DNA of 33,341 nt from Limnohabitans sp. DM1. Its GTDB lineage: Bacteria > Pseudomonadota > Gammaproteobacteria > Burkholderiales > Burkholderiaceae_C. The stretch lies in NCBI RefSeq assembly GCF_001269385.1, contig NZ_CXOO01000063.1, positions 1 to 33,341 on the forward strand, written 5' to 3'. The translations under genes were made by a program, and so were the position numbers. How positions within the stretch are numbered: position 1 is the first letter of the stretch; every line of letters starts with the position of its first letter. The notes under the pieces are model-generated. The model had not been told where the DNA came from. It did not search any database and worked only from the letters and a program-made list of their open reading frames with translations. Of the stretch, positions 1-7,692 are shown one piece after another.

Positions 1-435
1 GCCACAGGCCATCTCAACATACTTTTCGCACACGGCCAGAACCTTGTGCGGCGACTCCCCGACAAGACGCGAGACGGCGGCAAATGGCATCTGGCCAGAC
101 AGCATCAGAATGAAGGCTTCAAACAGCAAGGTGAAGCCATTAAGTCGCCCGGCAAAATCAGGCTCGACCAACCGCACCGAACCGTTGGGAAGTTTCACGC
201 GAGGCGTGCGAACTTGCAGATGGCACTCGTGTTGAAAGAAGTTCAGGTGCCGATACGTCTTGGCCACCGTGTCGTGCACACCATGCAGCCCATCGTGACC
301 CGAGACTGCAAAGCGACTGCCGACTTTGAAGTCAATCAATATCGTCAAGGTCTTGGCACCTTCGTCGAACTCAACCGAGGCAACGCACCACGGGTCAGTG
401 ATGCCCAGGGCAGATTCAAACAGCTTGGCAGTCAT
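1..435 (-). CDS. ISL3 family transposase, N-terminal 145 residues (partial)
   Basis: The reverse complement from the ATG at 433-435 is open for 145 codons to the window edge with no stop. The product starts MTAKLFESALGITDPW and continues with a hydrophilic domain containing YRHLNFFQHECHLQVRTPRV. This is the typical start of ISL3 transposases: a region around the conserved FFQHEC(H/Y)L(Q/E)VR(T/V)PR segment, followed by a helix-turn-helix-like stretch (FAAVSRLVGESPHKVLAVC). The catalytic DDE part is beyond the edge. It is intact as far as visible. A plus-strand frame over the same bases (46-456) has no recognisable family and is taken as its shadow. Confidence 0.85.
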   Translation of the reverse strand, partial: MTAKLFESALGITDPWCVASVEFDEGAKTLTILIDFKVGSRFAVSGHDGLHGVHDTVAKTYRHLNFFQHECHLQVRTPRVKLPNGSVRLVEPDFAGRLNGFTLLFEAFILMLSGQMPFAAVSRLVGESPHKVLAVCEKYVEMACG

Positions 436-500
436 CAATTCACGCTCAAAAGTTGATCAATATGGCAGAAGCTTACCCACTCAAATTTCAAGAGAACCAC
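1..500 (-). mobile_element. ISL3-family insertion sequence, 5' part only (cut by window edge)
   Basis: The transposase reading frame on the minus strand defines this element. Its outer end is placed at about 498-500, because the minus strand there reads GGTTCTCTTGAAATTTGAG, which looks like the GG-starting terminal inverted repeat of ISL3 elements. The opposite end lies outside the window, so neither the matching inverted repeat nor the 8-bp target duplication can be checked. The boundary is an inference; the transposase identity is firmer. Confidence 0.65.
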
Positions 501-537
501 TTTTTTGATGTCTTTTAATCAGCGCCGCTGACTTGAA

Positions 538-1383
538 TCACTGCCGCGCCGTGCGCACATTCGGCGGCAATGCGCCCGGTGCGCTGGTGCGCCAGGGGTT
601 GATGTCCAGACCGCCGCGCCGGGTGTAGCGGGCGTACACCGTCAGCTTGGTCGGTTTGCAGCGCGTCCAGATGTCCATGAAGATGCGCTCGACGCATTGC
701 TCATGAAACTCGTTGTGGTTGCGAAAACTCACGATGTATTGCAGCAGACCCGCTTGCTCGATCTGCGGGCCGCTGTAGGTGATTTGCACACTGCCCCAGT
801 CGGGCTGGCCGGTGACCAGGCAATTGCTTTTGAGCAGGTGGCTGACCAGGGTTTCTGTGACCGGCTGCTCGTCTTGGTTGGCCGTGAGCAAGTCGGGCGC
901 GGGTTGGTAGCGGCTGCATTCGATGTCCATGCGGTCCAGGTTCAGGCCGTCGAGCTCGTGCACGGGCTCGGCGTCAAATTGCTCTTGCAGCAGCAGCTTC
1001 ACGCCCACGCTGGCCTGCATGGCACCACCGTGCCAGATGGCCGCGCTGATGTCGCGGCGGATCATGTCGCGCACCACGTCGGCACTTTCCAGCCGGGTGT
1101 TGTTGAAGCTGTTCAGATACAGCTTGAAGGACTTGCTCTCCACGATGTGCGTGCTTTCGGCAGGCACGGTGATGTGCGCCAGCGCCACCTGCGGCTTGCC
1201 CTTGGTGTTGAGCCAGGACAGCTCGAACGCGGTCCACAGGTCAGCCCCAAAAAACACGGGCTGCCCGGTGACGCCGATCTCGGCGCGTTTGGTGGCGCGG
1301 GGGATGGGGAACAGCAGGCTGGCGTCGTACTGGTCCACATAGGCGCTGGACTTGCCCAGTTGGGATTGCTCTGGCGAGTTCAT
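538..1383 (-). CDS. queF: NADPH-dependent 7-cyano-7-deazaguanine reductase QueF
   Basis: QueF reduces the nitrile of preQ0 to the amine preQ1 with two NADPH, in the cytoplasmic synthesis of queuosine for tRNA wobble positions. The 281-residue product has the length of the long, bimodular QueF type. Visible active-site elements are the VESKSFKLYLNSFN motif (Glu82), the nucleophile Cys188 in SNCLVTGQPDWG with Asp195 seven residues later, and His227-Glu228 in FHEQCVERI. The start is supported by AAGGTG upstream of the ATG. Its ATG overlaps the stop of yaaA as ATGA, so the two are probably translated from one message although their functions are unrelated. No strong terminator follows; only a 5-bp hairpin at 519-531. 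Confidence 0.96.
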   Translation of the reverse strand: MNSPEQSQLGKSSAYVDQYDASLLFPIPRATKRAEIGVTGQPVFFGADLWTAFELSWLNTKGKPQVALAHITVPAESTHIVESKSFKLYLNSFNNTRLESADVVRDMIRRDISAAIWHGGAMQASVGVKLLLQEQFDAEPVHELDGLNLDRMDIECSRYQPAPDLLTANQDEQPVTETLVSHLLKSNCLVTGQPDWGSVQITYSGPQIEQAGLLQYIVSFRNHNEFHEQCVERIFMDIWTRCKPTKLTVYARYTRRGGLDINPWRTSAPGALPPNVRTARQ

Positions 1384-2156
1384 GCTTGCACCTTGCGACG
1401 GAACACCAAACGGTCAGGCTCGGACACTTGCGGGTCGTAGGCGTAGCCCTCCAGGTCAAAGCCCAGCAGACCTTCAGGGTGGGTGATTTTGTTTTGGATG
1501 GCAAACCGCGCCATCAAGCCCCGCGCCCGTTTGGCGTTGAAGCTGATGATTTTGTATTTGCCGCCTTTGAAGTCTTCGAACACGCACTCAATGACGCGGG
1601 CCTTGAGGGTTTTGCGGTCGACCGACTTGAAATATTCCTGCGAAGCCAGGTTCACGATGACCGGGGTTTTGTCCTTGGCCAGCTGGGCGTTCAGGTACTC
1701 GGCAATTTGCGGCCCCCAAAACTTGTACAGGTTGCTGCCCTTGTCGGTTTGCAGCGTGGTGCCCATTTCCAGGCGGTAGGGCTGCATCCAGTCCAGCGGG
1801 CGCAGCACGCCGTACAAGCCACTCAAAATGCCCACATGGGTTTGCGCCCAGTCCAGGTCTTGCGCTGACAGGGTCTTGGCGTCCAGGCCTTCGTACACAT
1901 CGCCATTGAAGGCCAGCACGGCTTGCTTGGCATTCTTGGCGGTGAACTTGGGAGTCCAGGCTTCGTAGCGGGCCACGTTCAAGGCCGACAGCGCGTCCGA
2001 CAGGTCCATCAACTCGGCGATTTGCAGGGGCGACTTTTGGCGCAGCACCTCAATGAGGGCCTGCGATTGCGGCACGAACTGGGGCAGCGTGTGGGGCACG
2101 CCCGCTGCGGGGGTTTCGTAGTCCAGAGATTTGGCGGGTGACAATAAAAAGAGCAT
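1380..2156 (-). CDS. yaaA: Peroxide stress protein YaaA (DUF328/UPF0246)
   Basis: The 258-residue product starts MLFLLSPAKSLDYETP and contains LSGLYGVLRPLDWMQPYRLEMGT and NLYKFWGPQI, the hallmarks of the YaaA/UPF0246 family. In E. coli YaaA is OxyR-regulated and lowers intracellular unincorporated iron during peroxide stress; it binds DNA in vitro. Length matches the family (about 257 residues). It precedes queF with a 4-bp ATGA overlap, so it is likely the first gene of a two-gene unit. No OxyR site was searched for in detail. Family assignment is secure; the role in this organism is by analogy. Confidence 0.95.
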   Translation of the reverse strand: MLFLLSPAKSLDYETPAAGVPHTLPQFVPQSQALIEVLRQKSPLQIAELMDLSDALSALNVARYEAWTPKFTAKNAKQAVLAFNGDVYEGLDAKTLSAQDLDWAQTHVGILSGLYGVLRPLDWMQPYRLEMGTTLQTDKGSNLYKFWGPQIAEYLNAQLAKDKTPVIVNLASQEYFKSVDRKTLKARVIECVFEDFKGGKYKIISFNAKRARGLMARFAIQNKITHPEGLLGFDLEGYAYDPQVSEPDRLVFRRKVQA

Positions 2157-2166
2157 GACTTGAGCT

Positions 2167-2475
2167 TCAGAGCAAAGGGGGATTGAGACTGGGCGCGGGG
2201 CCAGACACAGGACGCTCGGTCAATCGACCCGAGACATATTTGTGCAACACACTGGCGATCAGGGTTTGGTACGGGATGCCCTCTTCCAGCGCTTTGGTCT
2301 GGATGTCCGACAGATCACCCGAAGACAAGCGGATGTTGACCCGCCGGTCCTTGATGGAGGTGGCTCGTGCAGCCGCTTTGAAATGGGCCAGCTCGCTGGG
2401 GCTGGCCACCGATTGGAGCTGCCCCTTGTTGAACAAGTCGAGCAGTTCGGCTTCTTCTCGGTCAATCTTGGACAT
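2167..2475 (-). CDS. BrnA-like (CopG/RHH) antitoxin
   Basis: This 102-residue protein has a charged N-terminus (DREEAELLDLFNKGQ) and, at residues about 44-88, a stretch VNIRLSSGDLSDIQTKA followed by EGIPYQTLIASVLHKYV. That is the beta-strand/helix/helix layout of ribbon-helix-helix antitoxins of the BrnA/CopG kind, which dimerise, bind the operator and neutralise the partner toxin. Its start lies 14 bp inside the end of the toxin gene, and the toxin comes first, the order known for brnTA. The last residues (RPVSGPAPSLNPPLL) are a non-conserved tail. A stand-alone regulator is less likely given the partner. Confidence 0.8.
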   Translation of the reverse strand: MSKIDREEAELLDLFNKGQLQSVASPSELAHFKAAARATSIKDRRVNIRLSSGDLSDIQTKALEEGIPYQTLIASVLHKYVSGRLTERPVSGPAPSLNPPLL

Positions 2476-2755
2476 CGTCGACTCCTTGTTTCAAATAATC
2501 ACGGGTGGCCTTGCGGCTGGGGATCACGGTTTTGAGAAAAAAATGGTCCACATCTTCCACAAAAGGCACCAAGTAGGCATAGCCCGCGTGGGCCACCACC
2601 AAAATGCGTTGGCCGGGATACTGCCCCGCGTTGGGATGCGCCAGGATGTCCAGCAGCCCCTGCCCCTCGATGGCCACGACCATGCTTTCAAACGAAACAC
2701 CCCGCTCCGATTGGAGCCACTGGTTTTTTTCGGCGTTCCAGCGCATGGGTTTCAT
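2462..2755 (-). CDS. BrnT-like toxin (RelE-fold RNase family)
   Basis: The 97-residue protein begins MKPMRWNAEKNQWLQSERGVSFE. The pattern W-x-x-x-K-N-x-x-x-x-x-E-R-G-V-S-F-E is typical of the BrnT family (DUF497), whose characterised members are ribonuclease toxins that inhibit translation. The C-terminal part (HFFLKTVIPSRKATRDYLK) matches the usual I-x-P-S-R-K-A closing segment. A possible start at Met4 (2746) also exists and no Shine-Dalgarno is visible upstream. A candidate promoter places transcription start close to the ATG, so the message may be leaderless. Function as a toxin is from family knowledge. Confidence 0.75.
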   Translation of the reverse strand: MKPMRWNAEKNQWLQSERGVSFESMVVAIEGQGLLDILAHPNAGQYPGQRILVVAHAGYAYLVPFVEDVDHFFLKTVIPSRKATRDYLKQGVDDVQD

Positions 2756-2761
2756 GGACGC

Positions 2762-2789
2762 ATTTTAGACAACGTGTGCATTTTGTCAT
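2762..2789 (-). promoter_or_regulatory. Candidate sigma-70 promoter for the brnTA-like pair
   Basis: On the minus strand an ATGACA box (2784-2789) and a TAAAAT box (2762-2767) are separated by 16 bp, close to the TTGACA/TATAAT consensus. Expected initiation falls at or just before the toxin ATG at 2755, which would explain the lack of a ribosome binding site. Found by eye only. Confidence 0.35.
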
Positions 2790-2870
2790 CACACCCCCCG
2801 CGTTCCACCCTTTCGGTCTGCGGTTATGGGCGACGCAGACCCCCATACAGACACCGCGACAATCGAAGCC

Positions 2871-3632
2871 ATGTTGGACCTTCTTTACCGCGACGAACAC
2901 TTGGCCATCGTCAACAAACCCGCTGGCTGGCTGGTGCATCGCACCCCACTGGACAAGGGCGAAACCCGCTTTGTGCTGCAAACCCTGCGCGACCAAATCG
3001 GGCAACACGTCTGGCCCGTGCACCGCCTGGACAAGGGCACCAGCGGCGTGCTGGTGTTTGCGCTGAGCGCCGAGGTGGCGCGCACGCTGGGCCAGGCTTT
3101 TGAAAGCGGCGATGGCCTGCAAAAAACCTACCGCGCTGTGGTGCGCGGCTGGCCCGCCGATGAGGGCTTGATCGACCACCCTCTCAAGCGTATGCCCGAC
3201 GACATGCGCACCGAGCGCATGGAAGTGCAGCCCGCCCAAAGCCGCTTTGCCACCCTGCGCCGCTTTGAGTTGCCGCTGCCCCATTCCCAACCGCAGCAAG
3301 GCTTTGCCAGCACCCGCTGCGCCGAAGTGGCTTTGGAGCCGCTGACGGGCCGCCGACACCAGCTGCGCCGCCATATGAAGCACATCGCCCACCCGATCAT
3401 TGGCGATGCCACACACGGCAAGGGGCCACTCAACCGCGACGTAGCCGAGTTAATCGGGCTGCAGCGGCTATGGTTGCATGCGCAAAGTCTGACGCTGCCC
3501 CACCCGGTCAGCGGGCAGGTGCTGGGTTTGGCGTCGCCCCTGCCCGGCGAATGGGGACTTTGGGATGCTTTTGCTTGGACATGCCACGAAATAAACCCGC
3601 AAGTTGGCATTGCGCTGACGCCCTATTTGTAG
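2871..3632 (+). CDS. truC: tRNA pseudouridine(65) synthase TruC-like (RluA family)
   Basis: Members of this family convert uridine to pseudouridine in RNA; E. coli TruC acts on U65 of tRNA. The catalytic motif VHRLDKGTSGVLVF (Asp of HRLDKGTSG) is present, along with the N-terminal LAIVNKPAGWLVHR and C-terminal PLTGRRHQLRRHMKHIAHPIIGDATHGKG, all TruC-like. I chose the ATG at 2871 (MLDLLYRDEHLAIVNKP) because it aligns with the start of E. coli TruC; an in-frame ATG at 2826 would add 15 unconserved residues. No clear ribosome binding site supports either. Its last codon and stop lie inside a REP-like palindrome, so the C-terminus (IALTPYL) may have been altered by that insertion. Confidence 0.88.
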   Translation: MLDLLYRDEHLAIVNKPAGWLVHRTPLDKGETRFVLQTLRDQIGQHVWPVHRLDKGTSGVLVFALSAEVARTLGQAFESGDGLQKTYRAVVRGWPADEGLIDHPLKRMPDDMRTERMEVQPAQSRFATLRRFELPLPHSQPQQGFASTRCAEVALEPLTGRRHQLRRHMKHIAHPIIGDATHGKGPLNRDVAELIGLQRLWLHAQSLTLPHPVSGQVLGLASPLPGEWGLWDAFAWTCHEINPQVGIALTPYL

Positions 3633-3706
3633 GAGCCCACCCCTGTGGGCGATAGGCGTGGCACACGCCCTGAAAACCATCGCCCACGGGGTGGGCTCCT
3701 ACAAAT
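3625..3706. repeat. REP-type palindrome doublet (REPIN-like), copy 1
   Basis: Two inverted arms face each other. Arm A (3625-3653) contains GTAGGAGCCCACCCCTGTGG and arm B (3679-3706) contains CCACGGGGTGGGCTCCTAC, each with its own internal GCCCAC...GTGGGC hairpin, separated by 25 bp. Over about 28 bp the arms are almost perfect reverse complements. The GTAGGAGC head is typical of bacterial REP sequences mobilised by RAYT transposases. The doublet sits at the end of truC and includes its stop codon. It may also act as a transcription terminator or message-stabilising hairpin. Confidence 0.8.
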
Positions 3707-3814
3707 CGGTGCGATTGTCACCCAACGGATAAGCATCTGCGCGGTTTTCCATAAGATGCACGGCTGCGCTTGCTATCGCGAGCCAAGACTCAACCGACCG
3801 CGACAACACACCCC

Positions 3815-4936
3815 ATGAGCCTGCTCTTCACGCCTTTCACCTTCAACGCGCCCTCAGGCCCGCTCACCCTGCCCAACCGCATCGTCATCGCGCCCATGTG
3901 CCAGTACTCGGCCGACAATGGCCAAGCCACCGACTGGCACCTGACGCACTGGACCAACTTGCTCAACAGCGGCGCGGGGCTGTTCACCATCGAGGCCACC
4001 GCCGTGTCGGCCGTCGGCCGCATCAGCCCCGGCTGCCTGGGCCTGTGGGACGACGCCACGCAGGCGGCCTTTGCCGATAAACTGCACCGCGCCCGCCGCC
4101 TGGCCCCACACATGCCGGTGTGCATCCAGATCAGCCACGCGGGCCGCAAGGCTTCAAGCGCAGCGCCTTGGCACGGCGGCATGCTGATCGCCCCGGAAGA
4201 CGGCGGCTGGCAAACCGAGGCACCCAGCGCCCTGCCCCACTTGCCGCAAGAAGCCGCGCCCACCGAGCTGAGCCTGGCCGACATCGCGCAAATCAAGGCC
4301 GACTTTGTGAACACCGCCCGCCGCAGCCACGAACTGGGCATCGAGGCGGTGGAGTTGCACGCCGCGCACGGCTATTTGCTGCACCAGTTTTTGTCGCCCA
4401 TTTCCAACCAGCGCACCGACGCGTATGGCGGCTCGTTTGAAAACCGTATTCGCTTTCCGATGGAAGTATTCCAAGCCGTGCGCGAAGCTTTTGGCGGCAC
4501 GCTGGGTATGCGCATTTCGGGCACCGACTGGGTTCAAGGCGGCTGGACGATCGAAGAAACGGCCGAGCTGTCCGTCTTGATCAAAGAAACGGGGGCGCAG
4601 TTCGTGCACATCTCGTCGGGCGGTGTGTCGCCCCAGCAAAAGATTCCTTTGGGCCCCGAGTACCAAGTGCACCTGGCCAAAGCCGTCAAGGATGCTTCAG
4701 GCCTGACCACCTTGGCCGTGGGCCTGATCACAGAAGCCGCCCAGGCCGAAGCCGTGCTGCAGCGTGGCGACGCCGATCTGGTGGCGCTGGCACGCAGCTT
4801 TTTGTACAACCCACGCTGGGCATGGAAAGCCGCCGCCGAGCTGCAAGGCCAAGTGCAGGCCAGCAGCCCCTACTGGCGCTGCCTGCCGCGTGAGGCAGCG
4901 GGGATTTTTGGCGCAGCAAAAATCGGCATGCGCTAA
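3815..4936 (+). CDS. NADH:flavin oxidoreductase, Old Yellow Enzyme family (YqjM/xenobiotic reductase-like)
   Basis: FMN-containing enzymes of this family reduce activated C=C bonds of enones and nitro compounds with NAD(P)H in the cytoplasm; the physiological substrate is rarely known. Visible elements: LPNRIVIAPMCQYSADNGQ (the Cys and Tyr of the YqjM-like subclass), the ISHAGRK loop, the substrate-binding pair in HAAHGYLLHQFLSP, YGGSFENRIRFP, and the C-terminal phosphate-binding region with DLVALARSFLYNPRW. Length of 373 residues from the ATG at 3815 fits the family; the frame stays open upstream to 3770 but those residues are not conserved. It is probably monocistronic, downstream of the REP doublet and convergent with paaK. 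A role in the neighbouring aromatic pathways is possible but unproven. Confidence 0.9.
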   Translation: MSLLFTPFTFNAPSGPLTLPNRIVIAPMCQYSADNGQATDWHLTHWTNLLNSGAGLFTIEATAVSAVGRISPGCLGLWDDATQAAFADKLHRARRLAPHMPVCIQISHAGRKASSAAPWHGGMLIAPEDGGWQTEAPSALPHLPQEAAPTELSLADIAQIKADFVNTARRSHELGIEAVELHAAHGYLLHQFLSPISNQRTDAYGGSFENRIRFPMEVFQAVREAFGGTLGMRISGTDWVQGGWTIEETAELSVLIKETGAQFVHISSGGVSPQQKIPLGPEYQVHLAKAVKDASGLTTLAVGLITEAAQAEAVLQRGDADLVALARSFLYNPRWAWKAAAELQGQVQASSPYWRCLPREAAGIFGAAKIGMR

Positions 4937-4997
4937 GGCCAACAGGCCAACAAGCCAGCGAGTAGCCTTGCCCTGGCCAGCCTTGTGAAGCTGTTTG

Positions 4998-5063
4998 ATC
5001 ACCGACCGCCGAGAACGTTTCCTGATGGTCGGTGATTCAAGGGTGCGCCCCTTGTGCAGGGGC
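4998..5063. terminator. Inverted repeats between convergent genes (putative bidirectional terminator)
   Basis: A perfect 10-bp inverted repeat (ATCACCGACC at 4998-5007, GGTCGGTGAT at 5027-5036, 19-nt loop) is followed by a GCCCCT-TGTGC-AGGGGC hairpin at 5047-5063. They lie between the convergent stops of the OYE gene and paaK. Neither has a long T tract, so termination is an inference from position. Confidence 0.4.
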
Positions 5064-5076
5064 AGATGGAAACCGC

Positions 5077-6378
5077 TTACTTGCTGCGCAAATCCACCAC
5101 GCGCTTGGCCTTGCCCTGACTGCGTTCGACGCTGCCCTCGGGCTTGAGCTCAATCGCCACACTGGAGCCAATGAACACCTTGATCTCGTGCTGCAGCTGT
5201 TTGGCCGCAGCGTGCGCCTCCGTGCTGTCAGGGGCTACGCCAGGCTTGGTTTCGACCACCACTTTCAGGTCGTCCATCGGGCCTTCGCGGGTCAACACGC
5301 ACTGGTAGTGCGGGGCCAACTCGTCACGTTTCAAAATCAGCTCTTCGATCTGGCTGGGGAACACGTTCACGCCACGGATGATCATCATGTCGTCGCTGCG
5401 GCCGGTGATCTTTTCCATGCGGCGCATGGTGCGCGCGGTGCCGGGCAGCAGACGCGTCAGGTCACGGGTGCGGTAGCGGATGATGGGCAAGGCTTCCTTG
5501 GTCAGGCTGGTGAAGACCAACTCGCCCATTTCGCCATCGGCCACCGGCTCGCCCGTCTCGGGGTTGATGATCTCGGGGTAGAAGTGGTCTTCCCAGATGG
5601 TTGGGCCGTCTTTGGTCTCGATGCATTCGCTGGCCACACCCGGCCCCATCACTTCAGACAGGCCATAGATGTCCACCGCGTCGATGGCCATGCGCTTTTC
5701 AATCGCCTGGCGCATGTCGTTGGTCCAGGGCTCAGCGCCAAAGATGCCGATGCGCAGCGAACTGGTCTTGGGGTCGATGCCCTGCCGCTCGAATTCGTCG
5801 GCAATCGCCAGCATGTAGCTGGGCGTGACCATGATGATGTTGGACTTGAAGTCCTGAATCAGCTGCACCTGGCGCTCGGTCTGACCGCCACCAAAGGGCA
5901 CGACCGTGAGGCCCAGTTTTTCGGCGCCGTAGTGCGCGCCCATGCCGCCGGTGAACAGGCCATAGCCGTAGCTGATGTGCACCATGTCACCGGGCTTGGC
6001 ACCGCCCGCGCGGATGCTGCGGGCCACCACATTCGACCAGGTGTCGATGTCTTTGAGGGTGTAACCCACCACCGTGGGTTTGCCAGTGGTGCCGCTGGAC
6101 GCATGGATGCGGGCGCAGTTTTCACGCGGAACGGCAAACATGTCAAAGGGGTAGCTGTCGCGCAGGTCGGCTTTGGTGGTGAACGGGAACTTGGCGATGT
6201 CGGCCAGGGTTTTGCAGTCGTCGGGGTGCACGCCTGCGGTGTCGAACTTGGCGCGGTACACGGGTGAATTGGCATAAGCGTGTTGCAGCGTTTGCTTCAA
6301 GCGCTTGAGCTGCAGGCTGCGCAGCTCGTCCATGCTGGCCTTTTCAATCGGCTCCAGGGGGAAGGCATTTTCAGACAT
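5077..6378 (-). CDS. paaK: Phenylacetate-CoA ligase PaaK
   Basis: PaaK activates phenylacetate to phenylacetyl-CoA with ATP, the first step of the aerobic hybrid phenylacetate pathway. The 433-residue product carries the AMP-binding loop HASSGTTGKPTVVGYT, YGYGLFTGGMGAHYGAEKLG, the YGLSEVMGPGVASEC segment, RYRTRDLTRL, GRSDDMMIIRGVNVFPSQIE (hinge and CoA region) and the C-terminal GKAKRVVDLR with the adenylation lysine region. The start at 6378 is chosen because GGAGAACC lies directly upstream; the frame remains open to 6402. It is the last gene of paaG-paaI-paaK; the ring-epoxidase genes paaABCDE are not in the window. Confidence 0.96.
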   Translation of the reverse strand: MSENAFPLEPIEKASMDELRSLQLKRLKQTLQHAYANSPVYRAKFDTAGVHPDDCKTLADIAKFPFTTKADLRDSYPFDMFAVPRENCARIHASSGTTGKPTVVGYTLKDIDTWSNVVARSIRAGGAKPGDMVHISYGYGLFTGGMGAHYGAEKLGLTVVPFGGGQTERQVQLIQDFKSNIIMVTPSYMLAIADEFERQGIDPKTSSLRIGIFGAEPWTNDMRQAIEKRMAIDAVDIYGLSEVMGPGVASECIETKDGPTIWEDHFYPEIINPETGEPVADGEMGELVFTSLTKEALPIIRYRTRDLTRLLPGTARTMRRMEKITGRSDDMMIIRGVNVFPSQIEELILKRDELAPHYQCVLTREGPMDDLKVVVETKPGVAPDSTEAHAAAKQLQHEIKVFIGSSVAIELKPEGSVERSQGKAKRVVDLRSK

Positions 6379-6411
6379 AAGGTTCTCCAGATTCAAAATC
6401 AATAAAGGGTT

Positions 6412-6852
6412 TCACTCGGGCACAACCGTGCCCTGAATTTGAGCGCTCTTGCCGCGGAACATGGCAATCACTTCGCCGTTTTGGTTGCTGACTTTCATGT
6501 CGTAAATGCCATGACGGCCGCTGAGCGTTTGCTCAAGGCCTTCACAGGTCAGCACGTCGCCGAGCTTGCCGGGCTTCAAAAATTCGATGCTGCAACCGGC
6601 CGCCACCGCGTTTTTGTTGTAACTGTTGCAGGCAAAGGCAAAGGTGGAATCGGCCAGCGTGAAGATGAAGCCGCCGTGGCAGATCTTGTGACCGTTCAGG
6701 TGCAGTTCCTTGACCACCATGCGCATCAGGGCGCGGCCGGGCTCGCAGGCCAGCAGCTCCATGCCCATGGTGTCTTTAGAGGCCACGTCGACTGCGAACA
6801 TGGTGTCGCCCACCAAACGGGCGAGGGCTTTGGGGTCTGGGGTACTCATCAT
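6412..6852 (-). CDS. paaI: Hydroxyphenylacetyl-CoA thioesterase PaaI
   Basis: A 146-residue hot-dog fold thioesterase. PaaI hydrolyses hydroxyphenylacetyl-CoA and other dead-end aryl-CoA esters, freeing CoA when the phenylacetate pathway stalls. The signature LNGHKICHGGFIFTLADSTFAFACNSYN is clearly PaaI-type, with HGG and the following acidic residue of the active site, and the product has normal length. Two adjacent ATGs (6852, 6849) follow AAGGCG; either may be used. It lies 10 bp downstream of paaG and is followed by paaK, giving a tight three-gene unit. Confidence 0.95.
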   Translation of the reverse strand: MMSTPDPKALARLVGDTMFAVDVASKDTMGMELLACEPGRALMRMVVKELHLNGHKICHGGFIFTLADSTFAFACNSYNKNAVAAGCSIEFLKPGKLGDVLTCEGLEQTLSGRHGIYDMKVSNQNGEVIAMFRGKSAQIQGTVVPE

Positions 6853-6862
6853 TCGCCTTGGA

Positions 6863-7663
6863 TCATTGGCCCGTGAATTGCGGGGCGCGTTTTTGCAAAA
6901 AGGCGTTCACGCCTTCCATGTAGTCGTGCGTTTTACCCAGCGCCGATTGCGTGTCGCGCTCGACATTCAGGTGGGCATCCAGCGAACGAGTGCCCGCATC
7001 GCGCAGCAAGTGGCGTGTGGCCACCAGGGCTTGGGTCGGCATCACAGCCAGCTTCTCAGCCATCGCCAGGGCGGCGGCCACGCAGTCCTCGGCCACCTCC
7101 CAAATCAGGCCCCACTCTTTGGCTTTGTCGGCGCTCAACTTGTCACCCGTCATGGCCAAGGCCATGGCGCGGGGCAGGCCCAGGCGCTCGACCAACAACC
7201 AGCTGCCACCGGCGTCGGGAATCAGGCCAATCTTGCTGAACGCCTGCACGAAACTGGCGGTCGGCGCGGCAATGGCAATGTCGCAAGCCATGGCCACCGA
7301 TGCGCCTGCTCCAGCGGCAACACCGTTGACGGCGCAAATGACCGGCATACGCAGCGACTGCAGACGGCGCGTGGTGGGGTTGAAGGCGTCGTTGATCACC
7401 GGACCGGGGTCGGCACGTTCGAGCAAGCCGGGGCCGGGCGTGAAATCGAGTTCGGACAAATCGAGGCCGGCACAAAAGCCGCGACCTGCGCCGGTCAACA
7501 CCAAGGCGCGCACGTTGGGGTTGGCCTCGGCCTGGTCAAATGCCGCCCACAAGGACTGGTGCATTTCGCGTGTGAAACTGTTGAGGGCTTGCGGGCGGTT
7601 GAGCGTGACCAGCGCCACAGCGCCTCGCACTTCGTACAGCACCGATGCGGTGGATTCGGTCAT
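6863..7663 (-). CDS. paaG: 2-(1,2-epoxy-1,2-dihydrophenyl)acetyl-CoA isomerase PaaG
   Basis: A 266-residue crotonase-family protein. PaaG isomerises the ring epoxide of phenylacetyl-CoA to the oxepin and also acts later as an enoyl-CoA isomerase. The oxyanion-hole regions GAGRGFCAGLDLSE and AVNGVAAGAGASVAMACD are present. FSKIGLIPDAGGSWLL has Asp where ordinary hydratases have Glu, as expected of PaaG, and the first hydratase Glu is absent (GAGASVAMACD). The C-terminus YMEGVNAFLQKRAPQFTG is typical. AGGAG precedes the ATG at 7663. It is the first gene of paaG-paaI-paaK and diverges from an enoyl-CoA hydratase across a PaaR-like palindrome. Confidence 0.93.
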   Translation of the reverse strand: MTESTASVLYEVRGAVALVTLNRPQALNSFTREMHQSLWAAFDQAEANPNVRALVLTGAGRGFCAGLDLSELDFTPGPGLLERADPGPVINDAFNPTTRRLQSLRMPVICAVNGVAAGAGASVAMACDIAIAAPTASFVQAFSKIGLIPDAGGSWLLVERLGLPRAMALAMTGDKLSADKAKEWGLIWEVAEDCVAAALAMAEKLAVMPTQALVATRHLLRDAGTRSLDAHLNVERDTQSALGKTHDYMEGVNAFLQKRAPQFTGQ

Positions 7664-7692
7664 GTCGTGTCTCCTGAATCCCCGAATGTACC

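Noticed and set aside
46..456. A 136-codon plus-strand frame at the left end
   Set aside because: The minus strand codes for a clear ISL3 transposase N-terminus over the same bases.
5032..6267. A 411-codon open frame on the plus strand
   Set aside because: It lies wholly antisense to paaK, whose motifs are unmistakable; its translation is rich in His/Gly/Ala with no family motif, as expected of a high-GC shadow.
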